A stretch of 64,000 bases of DNA, taken from positions 1-64,000 of the forward strand of contig NZ_QEHR01000010.1 in NCBI RefSeq assembly GCF_003095375.1, given 5' to 3'. Positions 44,726-53,601 of the stretch are shown here, piece by piece. Made by a program: the position numbers and the translations under genes. A model generated the notes under the pieces. It saw only the letters and a program-made list of their open reading frames with translations. It was not told where the DNA came from and made no database searches. This stretch comes from Marixanthomonas spongiae. Its GTDB lineage: Bacteria; Bacteroidota; Bacteroidia; Flavobacteriales; Flavobacteriaceae. Position 1 is the stretch's first letter, and each line of letters starts with the position of its first letter.

Positions 44726-45005
44726 AATCTTTGCTTTTTTAAGGGCCACGCTGGGGATTTTGGCCGGTTTGTTATTTATACCTGTAAAATTAGAAAGGAT
44801 TTCAATTGCAAACACCCGTTAAACACCCTATTTATGAAAGGGTTAAACCCCTATATTTCAGTAGGTATGTTCTTTACAGGGATTGTTTATAGCATGAAAG
44901 CTAACCAAAAGTTCCATAACAAATAAAGTGCTATGGAACTTTTTGGTTCTAATTATGTTGAAGAACTAATTGTATTGTTTTTGCGTATAAAATTGAAGGT
45001 GATTT

Positions 45006-46112
45006 TTAATTTTCGGTACAGGTTACCTCATTTCTTGAAATCAAGGTGCCTTTCCAAACACCTGGTATTTCCACTTCCTTAGTAGATCTATCGCCATACG
45101 TTCGTATCACCGTTGTAACAAAAGGAACACTAGCTTTTTCTGAACGGATCAACTGCTTGCAAATAGTTGTCTTTCCAGCCGGGACCACGGTGTTGGTCTT
45201 AAAGCTTATGGTCGTGGTAACCGTTGCCGATCCCCCTTTGCTTTTCGTGTTGGTCGTAGTATTCCCAAAACCTAATGTATTGGATACCGTAGCTTCCATA
45301 CCACCGCCACTGCCAGCTTTCCAACCCACTTGGGCGGTTATTTCTGTCCATATTTTATTGGATATGGACTCTGTGGTTTCCCAAGTTTCCGAATTTGCGA
45401 ATTGTGTCGATTCAGAAATTTCCTGTGTTTGGTCCCGCGTCGTATTGTTGGTGTATTTAGCACTGAGCGTGGAGGTTTTAGGGCTCGAATTATTATCGAG
45501 TACCTTTTTATCAATATCGTACACGGTATTTAGGTGTTTTTCAAAAAGCACGATTTCCTTGGGTGCTATCCGGTCATGAATACCTTCTATCACGGTTAGG
45601 TTCCAGAGGGCATTGCTGCGCAGTCCTGGGTCTTGATGATAAAGATTTCCGTCAAAAACATTGCCACCTACCAAGGCTTTTCCATGTTTTTTATCAATAA
45701 TATGGAACTTATTATTGGCTCTTTTCACTAGTTTCCACTTTGCATTATCCCGGTTATTAGCATCCTGATGGTACACGTTGTTGTCCTGCCGATCTCCTGC
45801 TACAATTGCTTTTCCGTGCCTAACATCTACAATGTTATAGTATCCATCGCCCGTAGGGATAAATTGCCATTTCCCGTTGTCCCTGTTTTTTAACTCTTGT
45901 TGGTACATTTTACCATCGTACGTATTTCCTGCGACGACAGCTTTTGGTTTTTCGCTGCTGTCTTCAATTTTTATAAAGGCATATTCTTGTGCAATGGCAG
46001 AAAAAGATGCACCAAATGATACCAATAACGCGATTACCAATAGGCTATATCGTTTCCATTTCAGCAGTAAAACGTTTTTTGGTGTTCTGGTGTACAAGTT
46101 ACGTGTTTCCAT
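45006..46112 (-). CDS. Secreted aerolysin-like pore-forming protein with N-terminal beta-trefoil
   Basis: 368 residues. The signal peptide (about 20-42) ends at SAIAQ. Residues 45-175 contain three repeats of about 44 residues (AVVAGNTYDGKMYQQE..., AIVAGDRQDNNVYHQD..., ALVGGNVFDGNLYHQD..., each ending in a KW or LW pair), a beta-trefoil lectin-like domain. Residues 195-345 match the aerolysin family pore module: KTSTLSAKYTNNTTRDQTQEIS, SETWETTESISNKI, the Gly/Ser/Thr-rich insertion loop (GSGGGMEATVSNTLGFGNTT...KGGSATVTTTISF), PAGKTTIC and VPFVTTVIRTY. Such toxins bind glycans and form oligomeric beta-barrel pores. It is transcribed before the M64-like protease. Toxicity and target are inferred from fold. 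Confidence 0.75.
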   Translation of the reverse strand: METRNLYTRTPKNVLLLKWKRYSLLVIALLVSFGASFSAIAQEYAFIKIEDSSEKPKAVVAGNTYDGKMYQQELKNRDNGKWQFIPTGDGYYNIVDVRHGKAIVAGDRQDNNVYHQDANNRDNAKWKLVKRANNKFHIIDKKHGKALVGGNVFDGNLYHQDPGLRSNALWNLTVIEGIHDRIAPKEIVLFEKHLNTVYDIDKKVLDNNSSPKTSTLSAKYTNNTTRDQTQEISESTQFANSETWETTESISNKIWTEITAQVGWKAGSGGGMEATVSNTLGFGNTTTNTKSKGGSATVTTTISFKTNTVVPAGKTTICKQLIRSEKASVPFVTTVIRTYGDRSTKEVEIPGVWKGTLISRNEVTCTEN

Positions 46113-46414
46113 AATGTAAAAGTTTAGCTGTTTTTAAAATAGATGTGATTTATTTGGAAATTTATACTGCAAATAACCAAAAATCAAAGATGAACGAAAA
46201 TGATGTAGGACGAAGGACGGCTAATTTTGTCCCAAAGAATGATTTTCTTTACCGGAGTAAATCTATTTGATTGTAAAGATGAAGCGTATTGGAATTTGTA
46301 GTTCTAATTTATTCCGTGTTGTCTGTGTTATGATATAAAGAGTGTTATTTGGGATCTTGCTAAATAGCACGAAAAAGTGCTATTCGCCATTTTATTCAAA
46401 TTAATCCATTTGTA

Positions 46415-46446
<32 letters not shown>

Positions 46447-46549
46447 TACACCTCAAGTATTATTCTCTGTTCTATCCCCTTTATAATACTTCCATCGTGC
46501 CGCATATTATAAAAAAATATCTTTAGTAACAAATAGTAGCTTGCGGTTC

Positions 46550-46740
46550 ACTCCGAACCAGGTATTTTGGCCTCGATAAAATTTTGATCATTGCCGTGGT
46601 GAAATTCGATGCCGACCTAAGCCAGCCTACAAACTGCTAAAGCAATAAGCGACAGTTTACGAAAGAAAATAAAAGAAACGATTCCGGAAGTTGTACAAGT
46701 ATATATTCAGATTAGCGACAACCCTGAAATTGGAGGTTAA
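46550..46740 (+). pseudogene. 3' remnant of a CDF-family cation efflux gene
   Basis: Reading 46550-46634 gives FRTRYFGLDKILIIAVVKFD-like sequence (SLRTRYFGLDKILIIAVVKF, DADLSQPT), ending at a stop in TGCTAA. A +1 shift near 46635 continues as AKAISDSLRKKIKETIPEVV, then QVYIQISDNPEIGG and a stop at 46740. The order FG.D...AVVKFD.DLS...IR.KIKE.IPEV..VYI is that of the C-terminal cytoplasmic domain of CDF transporters. No upstream membrane part exists in the window. The remaining 46113-46549 looks empty and AT-rich. Confidence 0.5.
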
Positions 46741-46758
46741 TTTAGTGAAAAGCATCTC

Positions 46759-46914
46759 CTACCACCATTCAAAAAAGAACATTCCGGAAAGCGCCGCCCC
46801 CACAATTAATACAATTAGAACGATGATTATAAATCCTGCACCAAACTTTGTTTTGGTATTATCTTTTAAAATATAATCTTCGTGATCTTGATGGTTTTGT
46901 GTGTCAGTACTCAT
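46759..46914 (-). CDS. 51-residue single-helix membrane protein
   Basis: ATG at 46914, TAG at 46759-46761. An acidic/His-rich N-terminus (MSTDTQNHQDHEDYILKD) precedes a long helix (FGAGFIIIVLIVLIVGAALS) and ends GMFFFEWW. A short Pro-free tail follows. Function is unknown, and it was not found in the larger open frames; the coding call rests on clean N-terminus, helix and stop. Confidence 0.5.
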   Translation of the reverse strand: MSTDTQNHQDHEDYILKDNTKTKFGAGFIIIVLIVLIVGAALSGMFFFEWW

Positions 46915-47087
46915 ATAGGTTGTTGATTAATTGTTTCTTGTAATTCGTATTGATAAAAAAATCAGCATTGGCGCCAATTATTACCACGATTCAATATAAA
47001 TATAGTTAAAATAGGATTTTCAGTAAGTTTTGTTAAGTTTTTTATTTTTTTGAAGGAAATCCCAAATAAATAGCCTCCTTCCCTACT

Positions 47088-47540
47088 TTACTTTTTTACC
47101 GGTACCATCAACACGGGTACTTCGGTTTTTTCCAATACCGTTGTGGCTTCGGTTCCCATTAGTAATTTTTCAAGAAAGCTATGGCTGTGGGTTCCCATCA
47201 CAATTAGGTCAGCTTTCCATTCGTCTGCATATTTCAAAACAGCGGTGGCCGTTTCGCCTTTTTTCAGCTTCGTTTCCACCTTGTTGTCCAGATGGGCGGC
47301 CGCTTTTTGCAGATAATCCTCGGCAACTTTTTGTATTTCAGAATCCATCTGCATGTTTACTGGAAAATTATACCCCTCGTATCCTAAAAAAGAAGGGTAT
47401 TCCATTCCGTAGTATCGCGTTTGAGCCATCACGTGCAATAAACACACCTTTGCTTTCAGTTTTTTTGCCAAATTATAGCCGGTCTCGGCCACTTGTTCCG
47501 AGGTGGGGTGATAATCTATGGCAATCAATATACGTTTCAT
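47088..47540 (-). CDS. Universal stress protein (UspA family)
   Basis: 150 residues, one domain. LIAIDYHPTSEQVAETGYNLAKKLKAKVCLLHVM at the start, GETATAVLKYADEWKADLIVMGTHSHSFLEKLLMGTEATTVLEKTEVPVLMVP at the end. The nucleotide-binding stretch normally GxxGxxxxx-G(S/T) reads GTHSHSFLEKLLMGTEAT, the ATP-binding-type form. It is a single gene in a stress-linked neighbourhood (DUF4251, formate channel). Confidence 0.92.
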   Translation of the reverse strand: MKRILIAIDYHPTSEQVAETGYNLAKKLKAKVCLLHVMAQTRYYGMEYPSFLGYEGYNFPVNMQMDSEIQKVAEDYLQKAAAHLDNKVETKLKKGETATAVLKYADEWKADLIVMGTHSHSFLEKLLMGTEATTVLEKTEVPVLMVPVKK

Positions 47541-47611
47541 AATAAAAAATTTTTAGGAGTTAGTCTTCATCTGTTTAAGGAGAAATTGCAATTTCAACGT
47601 TAAAACTTGGT

Positions 47612-48100
47612 TTAGTTTTCAGTTTCCGACAAAGCACTTACCCGGCCATCATACCCCATAAAATCGCGTTGACTGCTATTCACGCTTATATGGCTGTTTT
47701 TGTTGCCGTACAAGGTAACGCTTACTTGATAATGCTCCCCTTTTTCTGAAATGTCAAACGTGATAATAGCTGCATTTTTCTTTTGGTTGTACTTGGTTTG
47801 AAGGTCTTTCGGAACTCCTTCAAACTCAATGGCACCGCCGTCAAATACATTACCGCTATGCCGCTCACCGAAAAATGGCAGATAGGCCGAAACAGTGTCG
47901 TTTTTAAAAGTAAGGTGATTGGCATTGCCAATTAGATTGATCCGGTTTCCAGTTTGCGGGGTCGCCCATTGCGATTCTATGGTAAATTGTTTGTCATTGG
48001 CCCATTGCCGTACTTCGTTAGTATGGGCAGCTATTGAAGTGTCATGGGCTGTTCCGCAACTTATAAAAAGCAACGGTAACAGAAAGAGCAGGGTTTTCAT
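47612..48100 (-). CDS. DUF4251 lipoprotein
   Basis: 162 residues. Lipobox FISCG at about 13-17. The mature protein is beta-rich: FTIESQWATPQTGNRINLIGNANHLTFKNDTVSAYLPFFGERH, GAIEFEGVP and FDISEKGEHYQVSVTLYGNKNSHISVNSSQRDFMGYDGRV are DUF4251 hallmarks. DUF4251 proteins are Bacteroidota envelope proteins of unknown function. Confidence 0.88.
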   Translation of the reverse strand: MKTLLFLLPLLFISCGTAHDTSIAAHTNEVRQWANDKQFTIESQWATPQTGNRINLIGNANHLTFKNDTVSAYLPFFGERHSGNVFDGGAIEFEGVPKDLQTKYNQKKNAAIITFDISEKGEHYQVSVTLYGNKNSHISVNSSQRDFMGYDGRVSALSETEN

Positions 48101-48297
48101 AATAGTCTATTTTAATGTACTCTTATAAAATTACAAAAACCATGCCCTTAGGCTATCATCTTGATTTATAAAACTTTATTAAAAAATTATTTTGTTCCTA
48201 TAGGACCTGTGCCTGTCCGCAATCTGTAGATTTACCAAAATGCCGTTAGGCATTAAATGGGTTTCCTTTGGCACTCCCTTTACCGGTCAAACAGTGA

Positions 48298-49146
48298 TTA
48301 ATATTTGATATTGGTCACAAAAGCGCGGTATTTCAATAAGGCTACAAACACCGCTCCCCCAATGGCATTGCCCAACAACGCCACAACTTGAAACTGGGCA
48401 TAATCGCCAAATGATAACGAAGCGGGCACCAATAAGCCTGCAAATACTTCCACATTGCCTACAATGCTGTGGTGCAAACCGGCAAAAGAAAGCACGGCGG
48501 TGATCATGTAAATTATGAAAATACGGCTTATGGTATCTTTTGAAGAAGAAAGTACCCACGAAAGCAACCCCATGAGCCATCCGGCCAAAATAGCACTGAC
48601 CAAAATGACCCAGAAACTGTAATCGGTTACATGCGCAGCGATTTTTGAAACCGTTTCGGCATCAAAAATATGCAGTTTGGGGCCAATCCATACCAAAATA
48701 GCGGCCATGGCCCAACCGCCCAATAGATTTCCCACGATCACAAAACCCCATAATTTAAGCAGGTTTCCCAGCGATTGCTTTTTGTTGAGCACCGGCAATG
48801 TTAATAAGGAAGTTTGTTCGGTAAACAAAATGGACTGCCCTACAATAACCATGATAAAGCCCATGGGATATACCAAAGATAGCAGTTTAAAGGCTGTGTC
48901 TTCTGCCACCTTGCCTTGCAAAAAAAACAACAGGGTAGCCAACAGCAAATAACTGAAGCCTATTTCTAACCCCGCGGTAAACGAACTCAACAAAATACTC
49001 ACCGAACTTTTTTTATACACCTCTTGTCCTTCGCAGATTTGCTGTTTTAAAATCTCTCCGTGCGATTTAGACACATTATCGTTAGACGTAGTGGTTTTGT
49101 CCAGTTCGGAATCTATTTCTTGTTGTTCTTTTTCTTTTTGCGTCAT
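48298..49146 (-). CDS. Formate/nitrite transporter family channel
   Basis: 282 residues from ATG 49146; a start at 49179 would begin inside the terminator of the gene upstream and is rejected. An N-terminal charged segment of about 50 residues precedes six helices with FTAGLEIGFSYLLLATLL, TLPVLNKKQSLGNLLKLWGFVIVGNLLGGW and GLHHSIVGNVEVFAGLLVP, typical of FNT channels. The central His and Thr in the VGN-type motifs are visible. Substrate may be formate, nitrite or a related anion. Confidence 0.9.
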   Translation of the reverse strand: MTQKEKEQQEIDSELDKTTTSNDNVSKSHGEILKQQICEGQEVYKKSSVSILLSSFTAGLEIGFSYLLLATLLFFLQGKVAEDTAFKLLSLVYPMGFIMVIVGQSILFTEQTSLLTLPVLNKKQSLGNLLKLWGFVIVGNLLGGWAMAAILVWIGPKLHIFDAETVSKIAAHVTDYSFWVILVSAILAGWLMGLLSWVLSSSKDTISRIFIIYMITAVLSFAGLHHSIVGNVEVFAGLLVPASLSFGDYAQFQVVALLGNAIGGAVFVALLKYRAFVTNIKY

Positions 49147-49157
49147 ATATTTTGAAA

Positions 49158-49190
49158 AAAAACCTTCGGCAGAAAGCATCCTACCGAAGG
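49158..49190 (-). terminator. Intrinsic terminator of the 49218 gene
   Basis: CCTTCGG, a 14-nt loop, CCGAAGG. On the minus strand a run of eight T follows the stem, 28 bp after the stop codon of the reductase gene. Confidence 0.85.
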
Positions 49191-49217
49191 ACCATCGCTT
49201 GTTTCAATATCCTGTTT

Positions 49218-49841
49218 TTAGATGAGCTTTTCCAATTCTGCCCGGTTGAGCGATTTAGCATATATTTTTTGATCGGGGTCCATAATGTGTGTGTCTTTTA
49301 ACCCGCCAATGTAAACGGCTTCGAACCCTATGTCTTCTATAAGCTGTTGTGTTATTTTTTTGCTCTCCTCGTCTTGAGCGGCAAAAGGGACCGCCAATTT
49401 ATCGGTATCCCTAAACGCCCGTTCTTTTAAATCTTTAGCATAAATGGTGTTGAAAGCTTTGGCAGTTTTTGCCGTGTTGAACTTCATAGCCGTATATTCT
49501 GAGGCATTTCGGTTGCTTTCTTTTACTTCTTTTGCCATTTCGCCATCACGTTCTGGATATGGATTCGTGGCGTCTATTACTATTTTATCGGCATATTCCC
49601 CGGCATAAACTTCGCTCAGTTCATCGATGGCTTTAAAAGGTGTTGCCAAAAGATAGACATCTGCCTTGGCTTCCCAAGCTTCATCTAAGCTTACGGCTTT
49701 TGCGTTGTTGCCGGCATCGCGGGCCAAATCGTTCAATTGGTCGGGATGCCTTGAGCTAAACAATACTTCATGTCCGGCTTTCGCCCAATGTTTTCCTAAG
49801 TTTCCGCCTATATTTCCGCTTCCTATTACTCCTATTTTCAT
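49218..49841 (-). CDS. F420-reductase-like NAD(P)-binding protein
   Basis: 207 residues from ATG 49841; a TTG two codons upstream is less likely. The start MKIGVIGSGNIGGNLGKHWAKAGHEVLFSSRHPDQL is the Rossmann fold, followed by a short helical C-terminal part. This is the family often named NADPH-dependent F420 reductase or NADP oxidoreductase, although a Bacteroidota organism probably lacks F420, so another substrate is likely. It has its own terminator at 49158-49190. Confidence 0.8.
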   Translation of the reverse strand: MKIGVIGSGNIGGNLGKHWAKAGHEVLFSSRHPDQLNDLARDAGNNAKAVSLDEAWEAKADVYLLATPFKAIDELSEVYAGEYADKIVIDATNPYPERDGEMAKEVKESNRNASEYTAMKFNTAKTAKAFNTIYAKDLKERAFRDTDKLAVPFAAQDEESKKITQQLIEDIGFEAVYIGGLKDTHIMDPDQKIYAKSLNRAELEKLI

Positions 49842-49866
49842 AATCAATTGTTTTTAGTGTTATTCG

Positions 49867-50058
49867 TTATTCTTCTTCGGAATCCAATAGCTTATCTACC
49901 GATTTCCGAACTTCTTTCGTCGTTTTTTCATCCCTATTTGTGCTCTTGAGGTTTCCGTCTTTGTCAAGGTTCAATTCTTCATCTGAAGACCCGAAATTCG
50001 AAGACCGTCTGTATTTATCTTGAAAATCGGCGTGTTTCTTTTTTGGTTTATCGCTCAT
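49867..50058 (-). CDS. 63-residue charged protein of unknown function
   Basis: Very polar: KPKKKHADFQDKYRRSSNFG, SSDEELNLDKDGNLKSTNRD, TKEVRKSVDKLLDSEEE. No membrane segment, no signal peptide. It reads as an intrinsically disordered or small coil protein. It lies between the reductase and nitroreductase genes on one strand with short gaps (about 25 bp each), so it may be cotranscribed. Confidence 0.5.
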   Translation of the reverse strand: MSDKPKKKHADFQDKYRRSSNFGSSDEELNLDKDGNLKSTNRDEKTTKEVRKSVDKLLDSEEE

Positions 50059-50080
50059 GTAATTATTTTAAAAGTTCTTA

Positions 50081-50683
50081 TTACTGAAAGTTTCCGTTAA
50101 AGGCAAATTCAGACTGTGGATTGCGGCTCCGTTCTTTTTCAAGTTCTTGTTTTTTCAGCTCATCATCCAATTCATGGGGATTTCCGCCGTAATACCCAAA
50201 TGCTGCAGCGGTGGCCACGTGGTAATTATCGGGAAAGTTAAATTCCTTCTGCGCCGCTTTAAAATCAATTCCTGCCATTTGGTGAACGGCTATGCCCATA
50301 CTCGTGGCTTGCATACATACATTGCCCATAAACAGCCCTAAATCGTGCAAGGCGTGAAAGTTTTCTTTGGTGCCGTTTTGCATATCTTTTTTAAAAGCGC
50401 AAGCCCATAAAACTTGTGCGTTACCGGCCCACCCTTTATTGAATTTATGCAAACAGTTGAAAATCCTGTCATAAGTTTCTGTTCCTTTTATGCCCCAGAT
50501 AATGCGCCATGGTTGTTGATTGCTGCTGCTTGGCGCCCACCGTCCTGCTTCGAGCAAGGTTTTTACTTGTTGTTCTGAAATGGCTTTGTTAGAAAATACC
50601 CTTGGGCTCCACCGTTCTTCAATCAATGGATAAATGGGGTAAGCCGTTGGAGTCTGTTTTTCAATTGAGTTGGTTTTCAACAT
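50081..50683 (-). CDS. Nitroreductase-family FMN protein
   Basis: 200 residues from ATG 50683; the upstream start at 50716 would add an unlikely 11 residues. The core has RWSPRVFSNKAISEQQVKTLLEAGRWAPSSSNQQPWRIIWG (in blocks, about 22-60), ALHDLGLFMGNVCMQATSMGIAVHQMAGID and NYHVATAAAFGYYG, the flavin-binding nitroreductase family. It likely uses FMN and NAD(P)H; the substrate is open. Confidence 0.9.
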   Translation of the reverse strand: MLKTNSIEKQTPTAYPIYPLIEERWSPRVFSNKAISEQQVKTLLEAGRWAPSSSNQQPWRIIWGIKGTETYDRIFNCLHKFNKGWAGNAQVLWACAFKKDMQNGTKENFHALHDLGLFMGNVCMQATSMGIAVHQMAGIDFKAAQKEFNFPDNYHVATAAAFGYYGGNPHELDDELKKQELEKERSRNPQSEFAFNGNFQ

Positions 50684-50721
50684 ATTTTTTCTTTTAAAGA
50701 TAAAGGGATTGCGCAATAAAC

Positions 50722-50774
50722 AAAAGGCTTTAAAAAAGTTTTAACGATAGCTAAATTCATTTTTAAAGCCTTTT
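50722..50774 (-). terminator. Stem-loop terminator of the aconitase gene
   Basis: AAAAGGCTTTAAAAA at 50722-50736 pairs perfectly with 50760-50774 (15 bp), loop 23 nt, followed on the minus strand by a TTTTG-run. It lies 77 bp after the aconitase stop. Confidence 0.7.
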
Positions 50775-50850
50775 CAGGGAATTACATACTGGTATAGATA
50801 AACATTTTCGTCCCTTGCAACCGAATCTTTACCGTAGCAAGGGAATAAAA

Positions 50851-52815
50851 CTATGCGCTTAGGCGGTCTTTAAAATCGTTGATGATGCCTCCCTTGAGCA
50901 ACACCCGTATTTGCCGTTCGCTCATACTGTGTTTGGTTGGGATTTCAATGTCTCCAGAATCTTTTTTCACGATTACGGTAATGGTGTTCCGGTTTTCCAC
51001 ATCTTTTCGTAGGTTTTTAAATTGTACCATATCGCCTTGTTCAATTTTTTCGTAATCATCATTGTCTTCAAACTCCAAAGGTAAAATACCGAAGTTTACC
51101 ATATTCTGCCAAGCGATACGGGCATAGCTTTTGGCCAGTACGGCTACTTGGCCTAAATACTTGGGAGCCAACGCTGCGTGTTCACGGCTACTGCCTTGTG
51201 CGTAATTTTCACCGGCCACTACAATATGGCCGCCGTATTGGTCTTTGGTTTTCATGGCCCTGTCGTAAAATGTAGGATCGATAACAGTATAACTGTACTT
51301 GCTTATTTCGGGCAGGTTACTTCTAAAAGGGAGCACCTCTGCCCCAGCCTTCAATATTTCATCGGTAGAGATATTGTCGCCCATTTTTAATTGTACCGGC
51401 ACGGTATATTTGTCCTGAAGGTCATGAATATGCGGTATGGAAGCAATATTTGGCCCTTTTTTTAGCTCGATGTTCGAAGTATCTTGCGGTGGAGCCACCA
51501 ACATATCGGTGTTGATAATGTGGAGCTCTGGTGCCACCCATTTTGGGTATTCCATATCGTACAGTTCTTCTAAATCCCGGGGATCTGTGATTTTTCCGGT
51601 CAATGCTGAAGCTGCAGCGGTTTCAGGACTGCACAAATGCACTTGATCGTCTTTGGTACCGCTTCTGTCTGGGAAATTTCGCGGCATGGTCCGTAAACTT
51701 ATCGTACCGCTTGCTGGTGCTTGTCCCATCCCGATACAGCCCATACAACCGCTTTGATGAAAACGCGCACCAGCGGTAATTAAATTGGCAAAGGTTTTAT
51801 TGTCGATCATATTTTGGATAATCTGCCTGCTGGTTGGGTTAATGTCGAAAGAGACATCGGTGTGGGCAGATTTTCCTTTCACAATGGCGCCGGCAATCCA
51901 AAAGTCTCGCAATCCAGGATTTGCCGAAGAGCCAATGACCACCTGACTTATTTCTTTTCCGGCCACTTCACTTACGGGAACCACATTTCCTGGGCTGGTT
52001 GGTAAAGCTATTAATGGGATAAGTTCGTCCAATACGATTTCGTCGTGCAAATCGTATTCACAATCGTCATCGGCAAGAAGTTCTCTCCAGTCGTCTTCCC
52101 TTTCTTGACTTTTTAAAAACCGTTTGGTTTCTTCATCACTTGGAAAAACGGTGGTTGTAGCACCCAATTCGGCACCCATATTGGCAATTACGTGGCGGTC
52201 CATTGCGCTGAGCTGTTTAAGGCCATCGCCATAATATTCAATTATTTTGCCAACGCCGCCCTTAACATCGTGGCGACGGAGCATTTCCAAAATCACGTCT
52301 TTGGCACTTACCCAGTCTGGGAGTTTGCCGGTAACTTTCACCCCCATTACTTTTGGCATTTTCACAAAATACGGTTGCCCGGCTATGGCTGCGGCCACGT
52401 CCAAGCCTCCCGTACCAATGGCCAACATGCCCAACGAACCAGCGGCACAGGTGTGGCTATCACTACCAACAAGCGTTTTTCCGGGTTTGCCAAAGCGTTC
52501 CATATGCAAGGGATGGCTCACGCCATTTCCCGGACGGCTAAACCACAACCCAAATTTTTGCGCGGCACTGTGCAAAAACAAATGGTCGTCTGCATTTTTA
52601 AAGTCGGTTTGCAATAAATTATGATCCACATACTGTACGGCCACTTCGGTTTTGGCGCGGTCCAGTTTCATGGCTTCGAGTTCCAATTGTACCAAAGTAC
52701 CTGTGGCATCCTGCAAAAGCGCTTGGTCTATTTTAATGCCAATCTCTTTTCCAGGGGTCATTTCCCCTTCAATTAAATGTTCTTTAATCAGTTTTTGTGT
52801 TACGTTCATTCCCAT
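50851..52815 (-). CDS. Aconitate hydratase, 650-residue type
   Basis: 654 residues. The iron-sulphur ligands are visible as GSDSHTCAAGSLG (C about 122) and GCMGCIGMGQAP (two Cys about 366-369). The swivel domain near the C-terminus shows GENYAQGSSREHAALAPKYLG. The length and sequence style (VTQKLIKEHLIEGEMTPGKEIGIKIDQALLQDATGT) fit the shorter aconitase class often called the Aquifex or homoaconitase-like type, rather than the longer AcnA/AcnB. It isomerises citrate and isocitrate, or possibly a related tricarboxylate. It stands alone with its own terminator. Confidence 0.85.
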   Translation of the reverse strand: MGMNVTQKLIKEHLIEGEMTPGKEIGIKIDQALLQDATGTLVQLELEAMKLDRAKTEVAVQYVDHNLLQTDFKNADDHLFLHSAAQKFGLWFSRPGNGVSHPLHMERFGKPGKTLVGSDSHTCAAGSLGMLAIGTGGLDVAAAIAGQPYFVKMPKVMGVKVTGKLPDWVSAKDVILEMLRRHDVKGGVGKIIEYYGDGLKQLSAMDRHVIANMGAELGATTTVFPSDEETKRFLKSQEREDDWRELLADDDCEYDLHDEIVLDELIPLIALPTSPGNVVPVSEVAGKEISQVVIGSSANPGLRDFWIAGAIVKGKSAHTDVSFDINPTSRQIIQNMIDNKTFANLITAGARFHQSGCMGCIGMGQAPASGTISLRTMPRNFPDRSGTKDDQVHLCSPETAAASALTGKITDPRDLEELYDMEYPKWVAPELHIINTDMLVAPPQDTSNIELKKGPNIASIPHIHDLQDKYTVPVQLKMGDNISTDEILKAGAEVLPFRSNLPEISKYSYTVIDPTFYDRAMKTKDQYGGHIVVAGENYAQGSSREHAALAPKYLGQVAVLAKSYARIAWQNMVNFGILPLEFEDNDDYEKIEQGDMVQFKNLRKDVENRNTITVIVKKDSGDIEIPTKHSMSERQIRVLLKGGIINDFKDRLSA

Positions 52816-53296
52816 GGTTCAAAGTTTTGCATTAAGGTATTCAAATTTGGGTGTATTTAAAATTGGTTTAACAATAAATTATATTTTAAAAACAGTTATT
52901 TGAGTTTTAATAAGAGGAAAACAATCAGGAAACGAAATCTTACTGAATCGTGGCTGTTTCATTGAGAGTTTGAAACGCTATTTTCAGGCAAAGTCTATTT
53001 TGATTCAAAAAATAACCATGGTACCGGTTTGCTTCGGAAACTGTTTTCCGCAACCCACAAGGTATTGTCTTGACTTTTGCAGGACTTTAAGGACCCTATC
53101 AAATCATATAAAAACTCGCGAATGGCCGTCCTTGGCATTATTGTTTTGTCTTTGGCCACAGGGATTGTTGCTTCCGCAGTTATTCCTATTGATGTGAAAC
53201 CCTGAAGAAGTTGCATAATTTCACAAAGTATTATTAAATTTTTGTACCCTGCGTTACTGAATTGTATATTTAAGGAACTAAAAAAATTGAGAACTT
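52816..53296. other. 480-bp gap; only a weak short ORF (53122-53205)
   Basis: No supportable gene. At 53122-53205 (+) a 27-residue ORF reads MAVLGIIVLSLATGIVASAV and then IPIDVKP; an in-frame extension back to about 53075 adds LLQDFKDPIKSYKNSR. It could be the tail of a decayed membrane-protein gene, but a chance ORF is as likely. The rest is AT-rich with no clear repeats; a promoter for the 53297 gene is expected here. Confidence 0.4.
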
Positions 53297-53599
53297 ATGA
53301 ACATTAACTTTGAGTACGACAATGTTTCGGCCAGCGACCGTTTGGAAGCGCTTGCCACCGAGAAAATAAACAAACTGGTAAACAAATACGACTTTATTGT
53401 AAGAGCCGATGTTTTTTTTGAAGCTGAAAACACCTCGGATGATGAAACCGGACGAAAAACAAAAATTCAGTTAAGCGCTCCCGGACCCCGGTTGTTTGCT
53501 GAAGAAAGCAAAGAAAAATTTGAAATTTCGTTAGCCGAAGTCATCAACCAACTCGACCGGCAATTGCAAAAACGAAAAGGCAAAATGAAAACATACTAA
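53297..53599 (+). CDS. hpf: Ribosome hibernation-promoting factor, short (HPF/YfiA-like)
   Basis: 100 residues, full length for the short family. MNINFEYDNVSASDRLEALATEKINKLVNKYDFIVRADVFFE, KTKIQLSAPGPRLFAEESKEKFEISLAEVINQLDRQLQKRKGK form the beta-alpha-beta-beta-beta-alpha fold with its basic C-terminal helix. It binds the 30S subunit in stationary phase and promotes hibernation of ribosomes. The next gene begins 2 bp after the stop, so the two are tightly coupled. Confidence 0.92.
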   Translation: MNINFEYDNVSASDRLEALATEKINKLVNKYDFIVRADVFFEAENTSDDETGRKTKIQLSAPGPRLFAEESKEKFEISLAEVINQLDRQLQKRKGKMKTY

Positions 53600-53601
53600 A
53601 C

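Noticed and set aside
45046-45579. 177-aa plus-strand ORF antisense to the aerolysin-like gene
   Set aside because: Mirror of the Ser/Thr-rich toxin codons; the minus-strand frame has signal peptide and fold motifs.
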